This document shows, piece by piece, positions 1 to 8,393 of a stretch of DNA of 64,000 bases. Under the pieces are notes generated by a model. The model had not been told where the DNA came from and searched no databases. It saw nothing but the letters and a program-made list of their open reading frames with translations. This DNA is from Thermoactinomyces mirandus (GTDB taxonomy: Bacteria; Bacillota; Bacilli; Thermoactinomycetales; Thermoactinomycetaceae), in contig NZ_JACEOL010000036.1 of NCBI RefSeq assembly GCF_013868055.1, positions 115,943-179,942 on the forward strand, written 5' to 3'. A program made the position numbers and the translations under genes. Each line of letters opens with the position of its first letter. The stretch's first letter is position 1.

Positions 1-44
1 TGTTCTATTGCTAAAGTTAAAACCGTCCCATAAGATTATGTTTA

Positions 45-977
45 TCATTTTTCGTTGTAACTATTTTTTTGCTGTTCCTGATAGATCGACAAAGTACTGT
101 AAATTGCTTTAAGGATCGGAAGTTTTTGTTCCTTTTGTGCCCACTCGATCAGGGTGCCATGAAAATGATCCGTTTCAATAGGAAGTCCTTTTTCCAGATC
201 ACGAAGCATGGATGATTTCATCGTCGGTTCCAGTCTGGCTGTGTTTGTCAGGATTTTTTCTGGCAAATCAGGGGACAGTCTCGGCTCCTTTTGGACTGCC
301 ACAGAAAAAAGTTCGTCGAGAAATGATTTATAGGTCTCTTTTCCATACGGCGAGGATAAAATGGGACCGATACTGCTGCGCATGAGGCAGGTCATTCCGC
401 TCATGGCGCTGATAAACAAATATTTTTTCCACATTTCCAGCTGGATTTTCAAAGAGGAGCGTGATCCCATTCTGGCGCCCTGAAAAAGTTTCTCTACCTG
501 TTTGATCCGAGGGGTCTCTGTTCCATCCCATTCGCCAAATACAACATCGTGAACAGCGCTGTATTGTTCAATTTCTCCCTGCCGGTTCAGAGTTGTTTCA
601 ATAAAGCCCAGTCCGCCCAGGACATTTTTTTCGGGAAAATGTTGCCATAATGTCTCCATATGCCTGATTCCGTTTAAAAGCGGCAAAATCATCGTATGTT
701 CATGGACATATGGCTCGAATGACGGGATGGCCCCATTCAGGTGATAGGCCTTGACGGCAAGCAAAACCAGATCAAACGGCTCACACGGTTCCCCGCTGAT
801 GAGCGTCTTTACAGGAGACCGGAAATTTCCATGTACACTTTTGATCACAAGCCCTGTTTTCTTCAGTTGCTGCTGTCTTCCCGGACGGACGAGAAAGGTG
901 ACATCTTCTCCTTTTTCCACCAGTCTTCCTCCAAAGTAGCCGCCCATGGCTCCGGCGCCAACAACTAAAACACGCAT
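45..977 (-). CDS. panE: 2-dehydropantoate 2-reductase (ketopantoate reductase family)
   Basis: Expected to reduce ketopantoate to pantoate with NADPH in coenzyme A synthesis, in the cytosol. The 310-residue protein opens with a Rossmann nucleotide-binding loop (GAGAMGGYFGG, residues 7-17). It has the family's central Asn in NGIRH, a catalytic-type Lys in the EMWKKYLF segment, and a C-terminal helical half ending in the D-x2-KG-x4-TD-x2-HG signature. The start at 977 is chosen because AGGAGG lies 7 bases upstream; a longer reading from 1019 has no such site. The gene is followed by the window edge and preceded by the PIG-L gene on the same strand. Many genomes hold several PanE-like paralogues with unknown substrates, so the exact substrate is less sure than the family. 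Confidence 0.85.
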   Translation of the reverse strand: MRVLVVGAGAMGGYFGGRLVEKGEDVTFLVRPGRQQQLKKTGLVIKSVHGNFRSPVKTLISGEPCEPFDLVLLAVKAYHLNGAIPSFEPYVHEHTMILPLLNGIRHMETLWQHFPEKNVLGGLGFIETTLNRQGEIEQYSAVHDVVFGEWDGTETPRIKQVEKLFQGARMGSRSSLKIQLEMWKKYLFISAMSGMTCLMRSSIGPILSSPYGKETYKSFLDELFSVAVQKEPRLSPDLPEKILTNTARLEPTMKSSMLRDLEKGLPIETDHFHGTLIEWAQKEQKLPILKAIYSTLSIYQEQQKNSYNEK

Positions 978-1023
978 ACGAATCCTCCTTTTGCACGGAA
1001 ATGGTTTTTTATCAATCATTGTA

Positions 1024-1056
1024 ACAAAGGTTCGGACATAAAGCCCAAACCTTTGT
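1024..1056 (-). terminator. Hairpin between the PIG-L and panE genes
   Basis: A 9-bp perfect inverted repeat (ACAAAGGTT at 1024-1032, AACCTTTGT at 1048-1056) lies just past the stop of the minus-strand PIG-L gene. No real T-run follows, so it may be a weak terminator or an mRNA 3'-end stabiliser. Confidence 0.45.
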
Positions 1057-1066
1057 CAAATCTATT

Positions 1067-1972
1067 CTAATAATGATATTTGTTTTTTACGTTTTTTACC
1101 AGTTTCTCAAATTGGCTTTTTACACTGTGATAGCCTATCTGGTACCATTCGTTTGCAGGGTCCCAGATACCATATACCTGGGCAGCGTATTTTATTTTTT
1201 GGGCATCCTGCGGATCGATTAAATGCATTGTGTATTCTTTGAAAGGAAGGTGATACCGGGTAAACCTTGCTTTATAGATGGAGATGAAGTAGAGCGTATT
1301 GTCCGGTGAAATCCGGTTTTTTTGTTCGTATTCCATCAGGACTTTTCCCAACATGGCATGATCGGGATGAAAATCCCAGATGCTCGTTGTCCGGAAATGC
1401 GCATCCGGAAAACGTTTCAGCAATTCTTCAATAACATCGCTGATTTCCTCATACTGTTCATCGAAACGGTCATTTTCAATGTTGTAAATATGTACATTTT
1501 CTTCGGGAACCCCCAGACGCCTCGCCACTTCCCTGAATTCCCTGACGCGGGCATTGCCCAGATCATTTACGTCCAGATACGGATCCGAGTACTTCTCTTT
1601 TTCAGGATCGTGGTACCGTTTATGCAATGGGCAATATACCGGCTCTTTATGAAGATACGGCTGTTTCCCGGAGTCCTTGAACCCGTTGAGCAGAAACCGG
1701 GCACGAGAGTGTCCTCCCGGACTCATCAAGACCAGATGAACATCCCAACGCAACCGGAGATGATTGACGATATCCACTCCCATTGACAACAACTCGTCAT
1801 CGGCATGGGGGGCCACAAAGACAATGGTCGGCTGGTCAGACAAGTTGGCTGGCCGCTCGTTTAACGCGTGCAGATTTTTATCCTCCAATGCGGATACTTC
1901 CTGAAAAACAGAGAAAGCGAGCAAAAATATGACCGTGATGCTGACAGCAATAATAATTGTTCGAAGTTTCAT
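1067..1972 (-). CDS. Membrane-anchored PIG-L family deacetylase
   Basis: A zinc-dependent de-N-acetylase-type protein of the LmbE/PIG-L family. The 301-residue protein begins with a single hydrophobic stretch (residues about 4-24), a signal anchor or signal peptide, so the enzyme probably faces the outside. The catalytic PHADDE motif (a variant of PHPDDE) lies near residues 55-60, and a second ligand motif HPDHAMLG near residue 200. AGGAG precedes the start. Family members remove acetyl groups from N-acetylglucosamine-containing glycans or small thiols; the extracytoplasmic form suggests a cell-wall or exopolysaccharide substrate, which is inference. It could be co-transcribed with panE, though a hairpin separates them. 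Confidence 0.8.
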   Translation of the reverse strand: MKLRTIIIAVSITVIFLLAFSVFQEVSALEDKNLHALNERPANLSDQPTIVFVAPHADDELLSMGVDIVNHLRLRWDVHLVLMSPGGHSRARFLLNGFKDSGKQPYLHKEPVYCPLHKRYHDPEKEKYSDPYLDVNDLGNARVREFREVARRLGVPEENVHIYNIENDRFDEQYEEISDVIEELLKRFPDAHFRTTSIWDFHPDHAMLGKVLMEYEQKNRISPDNTLYFISIYKARFTRYHLPFKEYTMHLIDPQDAQKIKYAAQVYGIWDPANEWYQIGYHSVKSQFEKLVKNVKNKYHY

Positions 1973-2345
1973 GGTTCTACTCCTACTCAGTACAATGTTC
2001 CCTTAATGGTTTAAAAATAAATAACCGCATGCAACGGGTTAATTATACTATTAATTGATTGTTTTTTTATAGATTACAAGAGACCGACTAAAAAATTTTA
2101 TTTTTTATTTTTGGCATACCTTGTTTCGGAAAAAGGGTATGCCTGGTTCTGGCTTTTTGAAAGTAATTCTTTTGTGTAAAAGTGTTTGGTAGCAGTTATT
2201 TTTTTACTGTAAGCAGGAAATAGGTGAAGGAATCAATAAATATAGTTTTGAATGTCCTTCTATTTTCCTTAAAATATTTATTTCACGGTATCACCCATGG
2301 CATAAAGCTGTGATGGTACGGTTTTATGAGGGGAGGCATATTCAA
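1973..2345. other. Intergenic region between the PIG-L gene and spo0F
   Basis: No gene is seen here. It is very A/T-rich in the middle and holds an 8-bp inverted repeat (GGCATACC at 2113-2120, GGTATGCC at 2136-2143, loop 15) without a T-run on either strand. A sigma-H-like promoter (separate entry) and the upstream codons of an overlong spo0F reading frame are also present. The divergent PIG-L promoter must lie here too, but no clear -35/-10 pair stood out. Confidence 0.6.
2226..2255 (+). promoter_or_regulatory. Candidate sigma-H promoter of spo0F
   Basis: GAAGGAATC (2226-2234) matches the sigma-H -35 consensus RNAGGAWWW at 8 of 9 positions. After 12 bases comes TTTGAATGT (2247-2255) with the core GAAT of the -10 element RNNGAATWW. 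B. subtilis spo0F is known to have a sigma-H promoter. A second -35-like GCAGGAAAT at 2213 has no matching -10. No convincing Spo0A box was found. Confidence 0.45.
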
Positions 2346-2708
2346 TTGGATAAAAAAATACTTGTGGTGGATGATCAATATGGAATTCGACTTCTGCTCC
2401 AGGAAGTGTTCTCCAAAGAAGATATACATATTTTTCAGGCTTCCAACGGGAAACAGGCCCTCGAAATCATACAAGCGGAAAAGCCGGATCTCATATTATT
2501 GGATATGAAGATGCCAGGCATGGATGGTTTGGAATTATTGCGCCGCTTGCGAAAATTCAATACCGAAGCAAAGGTGATCATGATGACCGCTTACGGCGAA
2601 CTGGATATGGTTGCGGAAGCAAGCCAGTTAGGAGCCCTGACGCATTTTACCAAACCATTTGACATTGAGGAATTGCGTACTGAAGTTATGAAGCAGCTGG
2701 CATCTTGA
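2346..2708 (+). CDS. spo0F: Sporulation phosphorelay response regulator Spo0F
   Basis: Single-domain receiver that takes phosphate from sporulation kinases and passes it to Spo0B, leading to Spo0A phosphorylation. With the TTG start at 2346 (GGGGAGG 9 bases upstream) the protein has 120 residues. The acidic pair Asp9-Asp10, phosphoacceptor Asp53 ([11 protein letters not shown]), Thr81 and Lys103 (FTKPF) are each one residue below the well-known B. subtilis positions 10, 11, 54, 82 and 104, which supports this start. There is no output domain. The motif VVDDQYGIR is typical of Spo0F rather than of other CheY-like proteins. Gene order upstream of fba also fits, though two extra genes intervene. 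Confidence 0.95.
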   Translation: MDKKILVVDDQYGIRLLLQEVFSKEDIHIFQASNGKQALEIIQAEKPDLILLDMKMPGMDGLELLRRLRKFNTEAKVIMMTAYGELDMVAEASQLGALTHFTKPFDIEELRTEVMKQLAS

Positions 2709-2730
2709 GACAGTTAAAGGGGGCGACAGG

Positions 2731-3105
2731 ATGGAAGCGAAAATCCGTTTGCGGATGAGCCAGGCAGATGCCCATTATGGCGGAAACCTGGTGGATGGGG
2801 CCCGGATCATGTCCCTGTTTGGGGATGTTGCAACAGAACTGCTTATTCGTCATGATGGAGACGAAGGGCTGTTTGTTGCCTATGATCAGGTAGAGTTCCT
2901 GGCACCTGTTCATGCAGGCGACTTTATTGAGGTGGCAGGCCGGATCGAAAAGGTTGGCAATACGAGCAGAAAAATGTCCTTTGAAGCTGTCAAGGTGATT
3001 GAAGGCGGAATTGATCCGGAACGTCCTACGCTTGCCCGTGTGCTTGATCCGCCTGTTTTGGTGGCCCGTGCTTCAGGGACCTGCGTGGTTCCCAAAAACC
3101 GTTAA
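2731..3105 (+). CDS. kal: 3-aminobutyryl-CoA ammonia-lyase-like hotdog protein
   Basis: A 124-residue hotdog-fold protein carrying the highly characteristic [11 protein letters not shown] segment (about residues 14-24), then [23 protein letters not shown] and GNTSRKM. These fit 3-aminobutyryl-CoA ammonia-lyase (Kal) of the anaerobic lysine fermentation route, which turns 3-aminobutyryl-CoA into crotonyl-CoA and ammonia. A good site (AAAGGGGGCGACAGG) precedes the ATG. It is directly followed by a kce-like gene, its pathway partner, about 30 bases away. The other lysine fermentation genes (kamA, kamDE, kdd) are not in this window, so the in vivo reaction is uncertain. Confidence 0.8.
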   Translation: MEAKIRLRMSQADAHYGGNLVDGARIMSLFGDVATELLIRHDGDEGLFVAYDQVEFLAPVHAGDFIEVAGRIEKVGNTSRKMSFEAVKVIEGGIDPERPTLARVLDPPVLVARASGTCVVPKNR

Positions 3106-3135
3106 ACTGGATTTTTGGATGGGGAGGTAGGGTTT

Positions 3136-3960
3136 TTGCAAAAGCTGATAATCACTGCGGCGTTGGTGGGAGCAGAAGTAACCAAGGAGGATACACCCCA
3201 TCTTCCAACAACGACGGAAGAAATCGTTAAAGCGGCAGAAGAGGTGAGAAAAGCAGGAGCATCCATTGTTCATATCCATGTACGTGACAAAAACGGACGC
3301 CCAAGCCAGGACCGGGAGCTTTACAGGGAAGTGATTGAAAGAATAGAAAAGCAAACCGATCTGGTTGTACAGGTATCAACAGGAGGGGCAGTCGGAATGT
3401 CTGCTGAAGAGAGGCTTGAGCCAATCTCCCTGCGTCCGGAAATGGCTACATTGACGACAGGGACGGTCAACTTTGGCAACGATGTGTTTATGAACGATCC
3501 ACAGCAGCTTGTCAGGTTTGCTGAGGAATTTGAACAGTTTGGGGTCAGGCCTGAATTTGAAATATTTGATGTGGGCATGATAGCTAATGCGCTGCATCTG
3601 GTCAAAAAAGGCTACTTTACGGGGCATCTCCATTTCGATTTTGTGATGGGGGTTCCCGGCGCGCTTCCGGCTACGGCGGAAAATCTGCTGCATCTGATCC
3701 GGCAGTTGCCGGAGGGAGCCACCTGGACCGTGGCCGGAATTGGAAAGCACCAGTTGCCGATGGCGGTATTGGGCATTGTGTTGGGCGGGCATGTGCGTGT
3801 AGGCCTTGAAGACAATATTTACTACCGAAAAGGAGAACTGGCCACAAATGCCCAATTGGTGGAGCGAGTGGCAAGAATTTCCATGGAACTGGACCGTGGG
3901 ATCGCGACTCCTGATGAAACAAGGAGAATATTGAATTTAACTAAAAGTAAGTTTTATTAA
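3136..3960 (+). CDS. kce: Beta-keto acid cleavage enzyme (Kce/BKACE family)
   Basis: Zinc-dependent enzyme of the family that condenses a beta-keto acid with acetyl-CoA and splits it; the founding member cleaves 3-keto-5-aminohexanoate in lysine fermentation. Visible motifs are the zinc-binding HIHVRD near residue 44, QVSTGG, the GHLHFDFVMGVPGALP segment, and the C-terminal RVGLEDNIY carrying the third metal ligand. TTG at 3136 is chosen as start because GGGGAGG (3121-3127) lies 8 bases upstream, giving 274 residues. It forms a likely operon with the kal-like gene. BKACE proteins act on many beta-keto acids; the kal neighbour favours a 3-keto-5-amino acid, by inference. Confidence 0.85.
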   Translation: MQKLIITAALVGAEVTKEDTPHLPTTTEEIVKAAEEVRKAGASIVHIHVRDKNGRPSQDRELYREVIERIEKQTDLVVQVSTGGAVGMSAEERLEPISLRPEMATLTTGTVNFGNDVFMNDPQQLVRFAEEFEQFGVRPEFEIFDVGMIANALHLVKKGYFTGHLHFDFVMGVPGALPATAENLLHLIRQLPEGATWTVAGIGKHQLPMAVLGIVLGGHVRVGLEDNIYYRKGELATNAQLVERVARISMELDRGIATPDETRRILNLTKSKFY

Positions 3961-3997
3961 CAGATACGGTGTTTTCTATCCAATTCCTTTAGCAAAG

Positions 3998-4006
3998 TGT
4001 TATAAT
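3998..4006 (+). promoter_or_regulatory. Extended -10 promoter of fba
   Basis: TGTTATAAT at 3998-4006 is a perfect extended -10 element, 39 bases before the fba start. The -35 region is poor, as is usual for extended -10 promoters. It would let fba be transcribed apart from kal-kce. Confidence 0.6.
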
Positions 4007-4044
4007 GCAAAAGTGAATCACAAGAAAATGAAGGAGGCAGCAGA

Positions 4045-4899
4045 ATGCCACTTGTATCAATGAATGCCTTCCTGCCACGAGCCAAGAAAGAAGGCTTTGC
4101 AGTCGGGCAATTTAATATTAACAATCTGGAGTTTGTCCAGGCGATCATTGAAGCTGGGAAAGAAGAACGGTCCCCGCTTATTTTTGGTGCCAGTGAAGGC
4201 GCGATCCGTTACATGGGACTGAAAAACGTGGTTGCCTTGTCCAAAGTGGCTGCTGAAGAAGCAGATGTTCCGGTCGCGCTCCATCTTGATCACGGAAGCA
4301 GTTTTGAAGTGGTTATGCAATGTATTCAGGCCGGATTTTCTTCCGTTATGTTTGACGGTTCCCATTATCCGTTGGAAGAAAATATCCGCTTGACCAAAAA
4401 AGTGGTGGAAGCGGCACATTCTGTCGGTGTATCCGTAGAAGGGGAATTGGGTACCATCGGCGGTGTTGAAGATGACCTGGATGTAAAAGATGAAGATGCA
4501 TCCCTGGCAAAACCGGAAGAAGCCCTTCGCTTCTGGAAGGAAACAAATGTTGACGCATTGGCAATTGCTGTGGGAACGGCACATGGTCTTTACAAAGGAG
4601 AACCAAAAATACACTATGATATCATTGAAGAGGTAGCAGGTCTGATTGAAGCGCCGATCGTTTTGCACGGAGGTTCCGGCGTTCCTGATGAAGCGATTCG
4701 CATTGCAGTTTCCAAAGGCGTAGCGAAAATCAATGTGAATACCGAAAACCAGGTTGCCATGGGAAAAGTTGTCCGGGAATTGCTTGACAAAAACCCTGAC
4801 ATGATTGATCCTCGCAAATACCTGGGCCCGGCCCGTGAAGCCATCAAGGAAACCGTTAAAGGAAAAATGCGCCTGTTTGGAAGCTCCGGCAAAGCATAA
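4045..4899 (+). CDS. fba: Class II fructose-bisphosphate aldolase
   Basis: Reversible cleavage of fructose 1,6-bisphosphate to dihydroxyacetone phosphate and glyceraldehyde 3-phosphate in glycolysis and gluconeogenesis. The 284-residue length matches B. subtilis FbaA. The metal- and substrate-binding motifs are HLDHG (residues 80-84), the GELGTIGGVED segment, AVGTAHG, LHGGSG and the C-terminal NVNTE stretch. AAGGAGG precedes the ATG. It keeps the conserved position between spo0F and tal, but the kal-kce pair has been placed before it. With tal and glpX downstream it forms a central carbon cluster. Confidence 0.95.
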   Translation: MPLVSMNAFLPRAKKEGFAVGQFNINNLEFVQAIIEAGKEERSPLIFGASEGAIRYMGLKNVVALSKVAAEEADVPVALHLDHGSSFEVVMQCIQAGFSSVMFDGSHYPLEENIRLTKKVVEAAHSVGVSVEGELGTIGGVEDDLDVKDEDASLAKPEEALRFWKETNVDALAIAVGTAHGLYKGEPKIHYDIIEEVAGLIEAPIVLHGGSGVPDEAIRIAVSKGVAKINVNTENQVAMGKVVRELLDKNPDMIDPRKYLGPAREAIKETVKGKMRLFGSSGKA

Positions 4900-4948
4900 A
4901 AAATATACTCAGTTTGACCAGATCTTAATTACTTAAAGGATGGTTGCC

Positions 4949-5596
4949 ATGAAGTTCTTCTTGGATACTGCAATCGTTGATGAAATTCGGGAAGTTAATG
5001 AATGGGGACTCTTGTCCGGAGTAACAACGAACCCCAGTCTTATCGCGAAATCCGGTCGTGTATTTGAAGATGTGTTGAAAGAAATCTTGAGTATTGTTGA
5101 CGGTTCGGTAAGTGCGGAAGTCATCAGCCGTGAAGCAAAGGGAATGATTGAAGAAGGCGAACGTCTGGCTGCCATTTCGGATCAGGTGACAATCAAGGTT
5201 CCGATGACGATTGAAGGGCTGAAAGCAGTCAGCCATTTTTCCAAAAAAGGAATAGCCACGAACGTAACCCTGATTTTTTCCGCAAACCAGGCACTTATGG
5301 CAGCACGGGCGGGAGCAACCTATGTCAGTCCGTTTGTTGGCCGCCTGGACGATATCAGCCATGATGGCATGCAACTGGTCGGTCAAGTGGCGGAAATGTT
5401 CCGGTTGCACAATATTTCCACCGAAATCATTGCAGCAAGTATTCGTCACCCCTTGCATGTGATTCAGGCTGCCATGAGCGGAGCGCATATCGCCACCTTG
5501 CCTTATAAAGTGATGAAACAAATGGTTCATCATCCACTTACTGATCAGGGCATTGAAAGGTTTGAAGCGGACTGGAAAAAAGCAACTCGGGCATAA
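4949..5596 (+). CDS. tal: Transaldolase/fructose-6-phosphate aldolase family protein
   Basis: Small (215-residue) transaldolase of the TalC/FSA type, as B. subtilis YwjH. It should transfer a dihydroxyacetone unit between sugar phosphates or cleave fructose 6-phosphate. TTNPSL lies at residues 26-31 and the Schiff-base lysine is Lys83 in [14 protein letters not shown] and [14 protein letters not shown] follow. The start at 4949 (MKFFLDTA) is preferred because AAAGGA lies 8 bases upstream; a frame-matched ATG at 4940 overlaps that site. Whether it acts as transaldolase or aldolase cannot be told from sequence alone. Confidence 0.9.
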   Translation: MKFFLDTAIVDEIREVNEWGLLSGVTTNPSLIAKSGRVFEDVLKEILSIVDGSVSAEVISREAKGMIEEGERLAAISDQVTIKVPMTIEGLKAVSHFSKKGIATNVTLIFSANQALMAARAGATYVSPFVGRLDDISHDGMQLVGQVAEMFRLHNISTEIIAASIRHPLHVIQAAMSGAHIATLPYKVMKQMVHHPLTDQGIERFEADWKKATRA

Positions 5597-5983
5597 CAGG
5601 CAGGAAGTCTGGCCGGGGCATTTCGCCTATGGGCCAGGCTTCCCCCTTAATCAGAGGAAACGTTTCATTATTTCAATTTTTCAGGCCGGCAACTTGATAA
5701 AAGGATTTTACGGCTGGCAAGCGAACTCCTTCATATCAGGCCAATCAGTTAAACTTTTCAACCCGGATCCTCATGATTCCTTCGCCATGAGCCCTCATTT
5801 TAAATTTTCAAACGTGTCCCGTTAGATTTCTTTAATAAGAATGAGGCATCCTTTTAGAGAATTATCATAAAAAAAAGTAAAAACGAGCGAAGTATGTAAC
5901 ATATAACGTAAATATGTTACTCTAATTGGAGAATTGTTTCTAAATGTGATGGCTAATTTGATAATCAGAAGAGGGGATTTCTC
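5597..5983. other. Intergenic region between tal and glpX
   Basis: In B. subtilis a second murA copy (murAB) sits here; no trace of it is seen. The region holds an imperfect hairpin just after tal (arms 5605-5614 and 5632-5641, core CTGGCC/GGCCAG) without a clear T-run, and a perfect palindrome at 5896-5920 (separate entry). The rest shows no gene-like reading frame with a ribosome site. Confidence 0.6.
5896..5920. promoter_or_regulatory. Perfect 9-bp inverted repeat upstream of glpX
   Basis: GTAACATAT (5896-5904) and ATATGTTAC (5912-5920) are separated by 7 bases. The size and symmetry fit a dimeric repressor operator, 64 bases before the glpX start. It does not match the CcpA, GlnR/TnrA or CcpN sites I can recall, so the regulator is unknown. 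Confidence 0.5.
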
Positions 5984-6946
5984 ATGGAAAGAAGTTTAAC
6001 GATGGAGCTTGTTCGTGTTACGGAGGCTGCTGCCATAGCATCGGGACGATGGATGGGCTATGGCAAGAAAGATGAAGCGGATGCTGCAGCCACCGAAGCC
6101 ATGCGCAAGGTCTTTGACACGATTCCGATGCGGGGGACCGTGGTCATTGGCGAAGGAGAAATGGATGAAGCGCCCATGCTGTATATCGGTGAAAGAGTGG
6201 GAATGGGTTATCTTCCGGAGGTGGACGTGGCTGTGGATCCGCTGGAGGGTACGAATATTGTGGCAAAAGGCTTGTGGAATGCGTTGTCAGTCGTGGCCAT
6301 TTCGGATAAAGGCCAATTATTGCACGCGCCCGATATGTATATGGATAAAATTGCCGTCGGACCCGAAGCCGTTGGACAAGTTGATATTGATGCGCCTGTG
6401 GAAGACAATCTGAAAGCCGTTGCCCGTGCAACAGGCAAGGATATAGAAGATTTGGTAGCCGTTGTGCTCGATCGTCCGCGACATGCCAAATTAATAGAGG
6501 ATATTCGAAAAGCGGGGGCCCGTATCAAACTGATTCCGGACGGAGATGTTGCAGCAGCGATCCATACCGGTTTTCCCGATACGGGAGTAGATATTCTGCT
6601 GGGTTCAGGAGGAGCGCCGGAAGGTGTGTTGTCCGCTGTGGCACTGAAATGTCTGGGTGGAGAAATTCAAGGCCGCCTCCTGCCAGAAGATGAGGAACAA
6701 TATCAGCGTTGTGTGAGAATGGGACTTAAAGACCCCCGAAAAGTCCTGAGAATGGATGATCTGGTCAAGGGGGACGATGCAATTTTTGCTGCCACCGGCG
6801 TTACCGATGGCGAACTGTTGAAAGGGGTACGCTACAAGGGAAGTATTGCCAGGACATATTCTCTGGTCATGCGTGCCAAAACGGGCACTATCCGTTTTGT
6901 GGAGGGGACTCATCGACTTGAGAAAAAACCGAACCTTATTTTATAA
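5984..6946 (+). CDS. glpX: Class II fructose-1,6-bisphosphatase
   Basis: Hydrolyses fructose 1,6-bisphosphate to fructose 6-phosphate in gluconeogenesis. The 320-residue protein has the GlpX-type metal site [15 protein letters not shown] (residues 56-70) and DPLEGTN (residues 85-91), and [10 protein letters not shown] later on. Length is normal for the family. The ATG has AGAGGGG upstream. It follows fba and tal and precedes rho, as in B. subtilis. A palindromic candidate operator lies upstream. Confidence 0.95.
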   Translation: MERSLTMELVRVTEAAAIASGRWMGYGKKDEADAAATEAMRKVFDTIPMRGTVVIGEGEMDEAPMLYIGERVGMGYLPEVDVAVDPLEGTNIVAKGLWNALSVVAISDKGQLLHAPDMYMDKIAVGPEAVGQVDIDAPVEDNLKAVARATGKDIEDLVAVVLDRPRHAKLIEDIRKAGARIKLIPDGDVAAAIHTGFPDTGVDILLGSGGAPEGVLSAVALKCLGGEIQGRLLPEDEEQYQRCVRMGLKDPRKVLRMDDLVKGDDAIFAATGVTDGELLKGVRYKGSIARTYSLVMRAKTGTIRFVEGTHRLEKKPNLIL

Positions 6947-6955
6947 TTTTCTTTC

Positions 6956-6992
6956 CTCTTCCTCTTCTCCGTTTTTGGAGAAAGAGGAAGAG
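6956..6992 (+). terminator. Long hairpin between glpX and rho
   Basis: A pyrimidine arm at 6956-6970 pairs with a purine arm at 6977-6992 over about 15 bp with one bulged base and a GTTTTT loop. It is followed by AATTTTAC, a weak T-run. It may end glpX transcription or be part of the rho leader. Confidence 0.5.
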
Positions 6993-7023
6993 AATTTTAC
7001 AGAATTGAGTGGTGGTGCGACTC

Positions 7024-8295
7024 ATGGAGCTCACGCTGAGCGATTTGGAAACACGCAGATTGGTTGATTTATACAAACTGGCAAAAGAATACCAGATTCC
7101 TTACTATTCGCAGATGAAAAAGAAAGAGCTGATTTTTGCCATTTTGAAAGCGAAAGCGGAAAAAGACGGTTTCATGTTCATGGAGGGAGTGCTTGATGTT
7201 CTTCCCGAAGGTTACGGTTTCTTAAGGCCGATTAATTTTCTTCCGTCCTCAGAGGATATTTACATTTCGGCTTCCCAAATTCGTCGTTTTGACCTGAGAT
7301 CCGGCGATCTTGTTTCCGGAAAGGTTCGTCCGCCAAAAGAAAATGAACGTTATTTCGGATTGCTTCATGTCGAAGCGGTGAATGGCGAAGATCCCAACAT
7401 TGCTGCGGAAAGACTCCACTTTGCAGCTCTAACTCCTCTTTACCCGCAGAAGCGTCTCCTGCTGGAAACCTCTCCCGAGCGAATTTCTACACGGATGATG
7501 GATTTGATTGCCCCTGTCGGACGAGGACAACGCGGTTTGATTGTGGCACAGCCCAAAGCTGGCAAGACGATGCTTTTAAAAGAAATAGCCAACAGCATTA
7601 CCGAGAACTATCCCCATATTGAACTGTTTGTGCTGTTGATTGACGAACGACCTGAAGAAGTGACCGATATGCAGCGTTCAGTCGATGCAGAGGTAGTCAG
7701 TTCCACATTTGATGAACTGCCTGAAAATCACATAAAAGTTGCGGAACTGGTTCTGGAGAGGGCTCAGCGGCTGGTGGAGCACAAACGGGATGTAGTCATC
7801 CTGCTGGACAGCATCACACGGCTGGCCCGTGCCTATAACCTGGTGATTCCCCCAAGCGGAAGGACATTGTCCGGCGGAATCGACCCGGCAGCACTGCACC
7901 GCCCGAAAAGATTTTTTGGAGCGGCACGCAATATTGAGGAAGGTGGCAGCCTGACCATCCTGGCAACAGCGCTTGTAGAAACGGGATCACGGATGGATGA
8001 TGTGATTTATGAAGAATTCAAGGGTACCGGAAATTTGGAACTTCATCTGGACCGGCGCCTTGCGGAACGAAGAATCTTTCCTGCCATCGATATTCGGCGG
8101 TCGAGCACACGACGCGAAGAACTGCTGCTGAATAAAACAGAACTGGAAAAATTATGGATGCTTCGAAAATCATTGAGTGATTCAAACGAGTATACCGAAG
8201 CCCTCGTAAAAAGATTGAAACAAACAAAAACCAATGAAGAATTCCTCGCTTCTCTGGACTTCAAATCAGGCCGTACCACAACATCCGTTTCTTGA
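7024..8295 (+). CDS. rho: Transcription termination factor Rho
   Basis: Hexameric RNA helicase that ends transcription. The 423-residue protein has an N-terminal Rho-N helical domain, a cold-shock-like RNA-binding domain (around [15 protein letters not shown], residues 55-69), Walker A AQPKAGKT (175-182), Walker [17 protein letters not shown] (about 257-272) and the [11 protein letters not shown] segment. Start ATG 7024 (MELTLSDLE) is preferred over an in-frame GTG at 7009. The usual gene order glpX-rho-(M23)-rpmE is kept. Confidence 0.97.
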   Translation: MELTLSDLETRRLVDLYKLAKEYQIPYYSQMKKKELIFAILKAKAEKDGFMFMEGVLDVLPEGYGFLRPINFLPSSEDIYISASQIRRFDLRSGDLVSGKVRPPKENERYFGLLHVEAVNGEDPNIAAERLHFAALTPLYPQKRLLLETSPERISTRMMDLIAPVGRGQRGLIVAQPKAGKTMLLKEIANSITENYPHIELFVLLIDERPEEVTDMQRSVDAEVVSSTFDELPENHIKVAELVLERAQRLVEHKRDVVILLDSITRLARAYNLVIPPSGRTLSGGIDPAALHRPKRFFGAARNIEEGGSLTILATALVETGSRMDDVIYEEFKGTGNLELHLDRRLAERRIFPAIDIRRSSTRREELLLNKTELEKLWMLRKSLSDSNEYTEALVKRLKQTKTNEEFLASLDFKSGRTTTSVS

Positions 8296-8393
8296 TCCTG
8301 AAGATAAAAGGTGCATAAATGAAAAACGCCTCACATAAAGATGAAACCAGGTGGAATTCACACCTTATCCAATCTCTTCTGTGAGGTGCTGAC

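Noticed and set aside
2113..2143. An 8-bp inverted repeat upstream of spo0F considered as a terminator.
   Set aside because: No T-run follows on either strand, and no gene ends next to it on the plus strand.
5553..5825. A 90-codon frame over the end of tal and the tal-glpX gap.
   Set aside because: It overlaps tal in another frame, lacks a ribosome site, and its composition is not protein-like.
6956..6992. The CTCTTCC-rich stem before rho considered as another masked ribosome site.
   Set aside because: The stem ends about 30 bases before the rho start and does not include its ribosome site.
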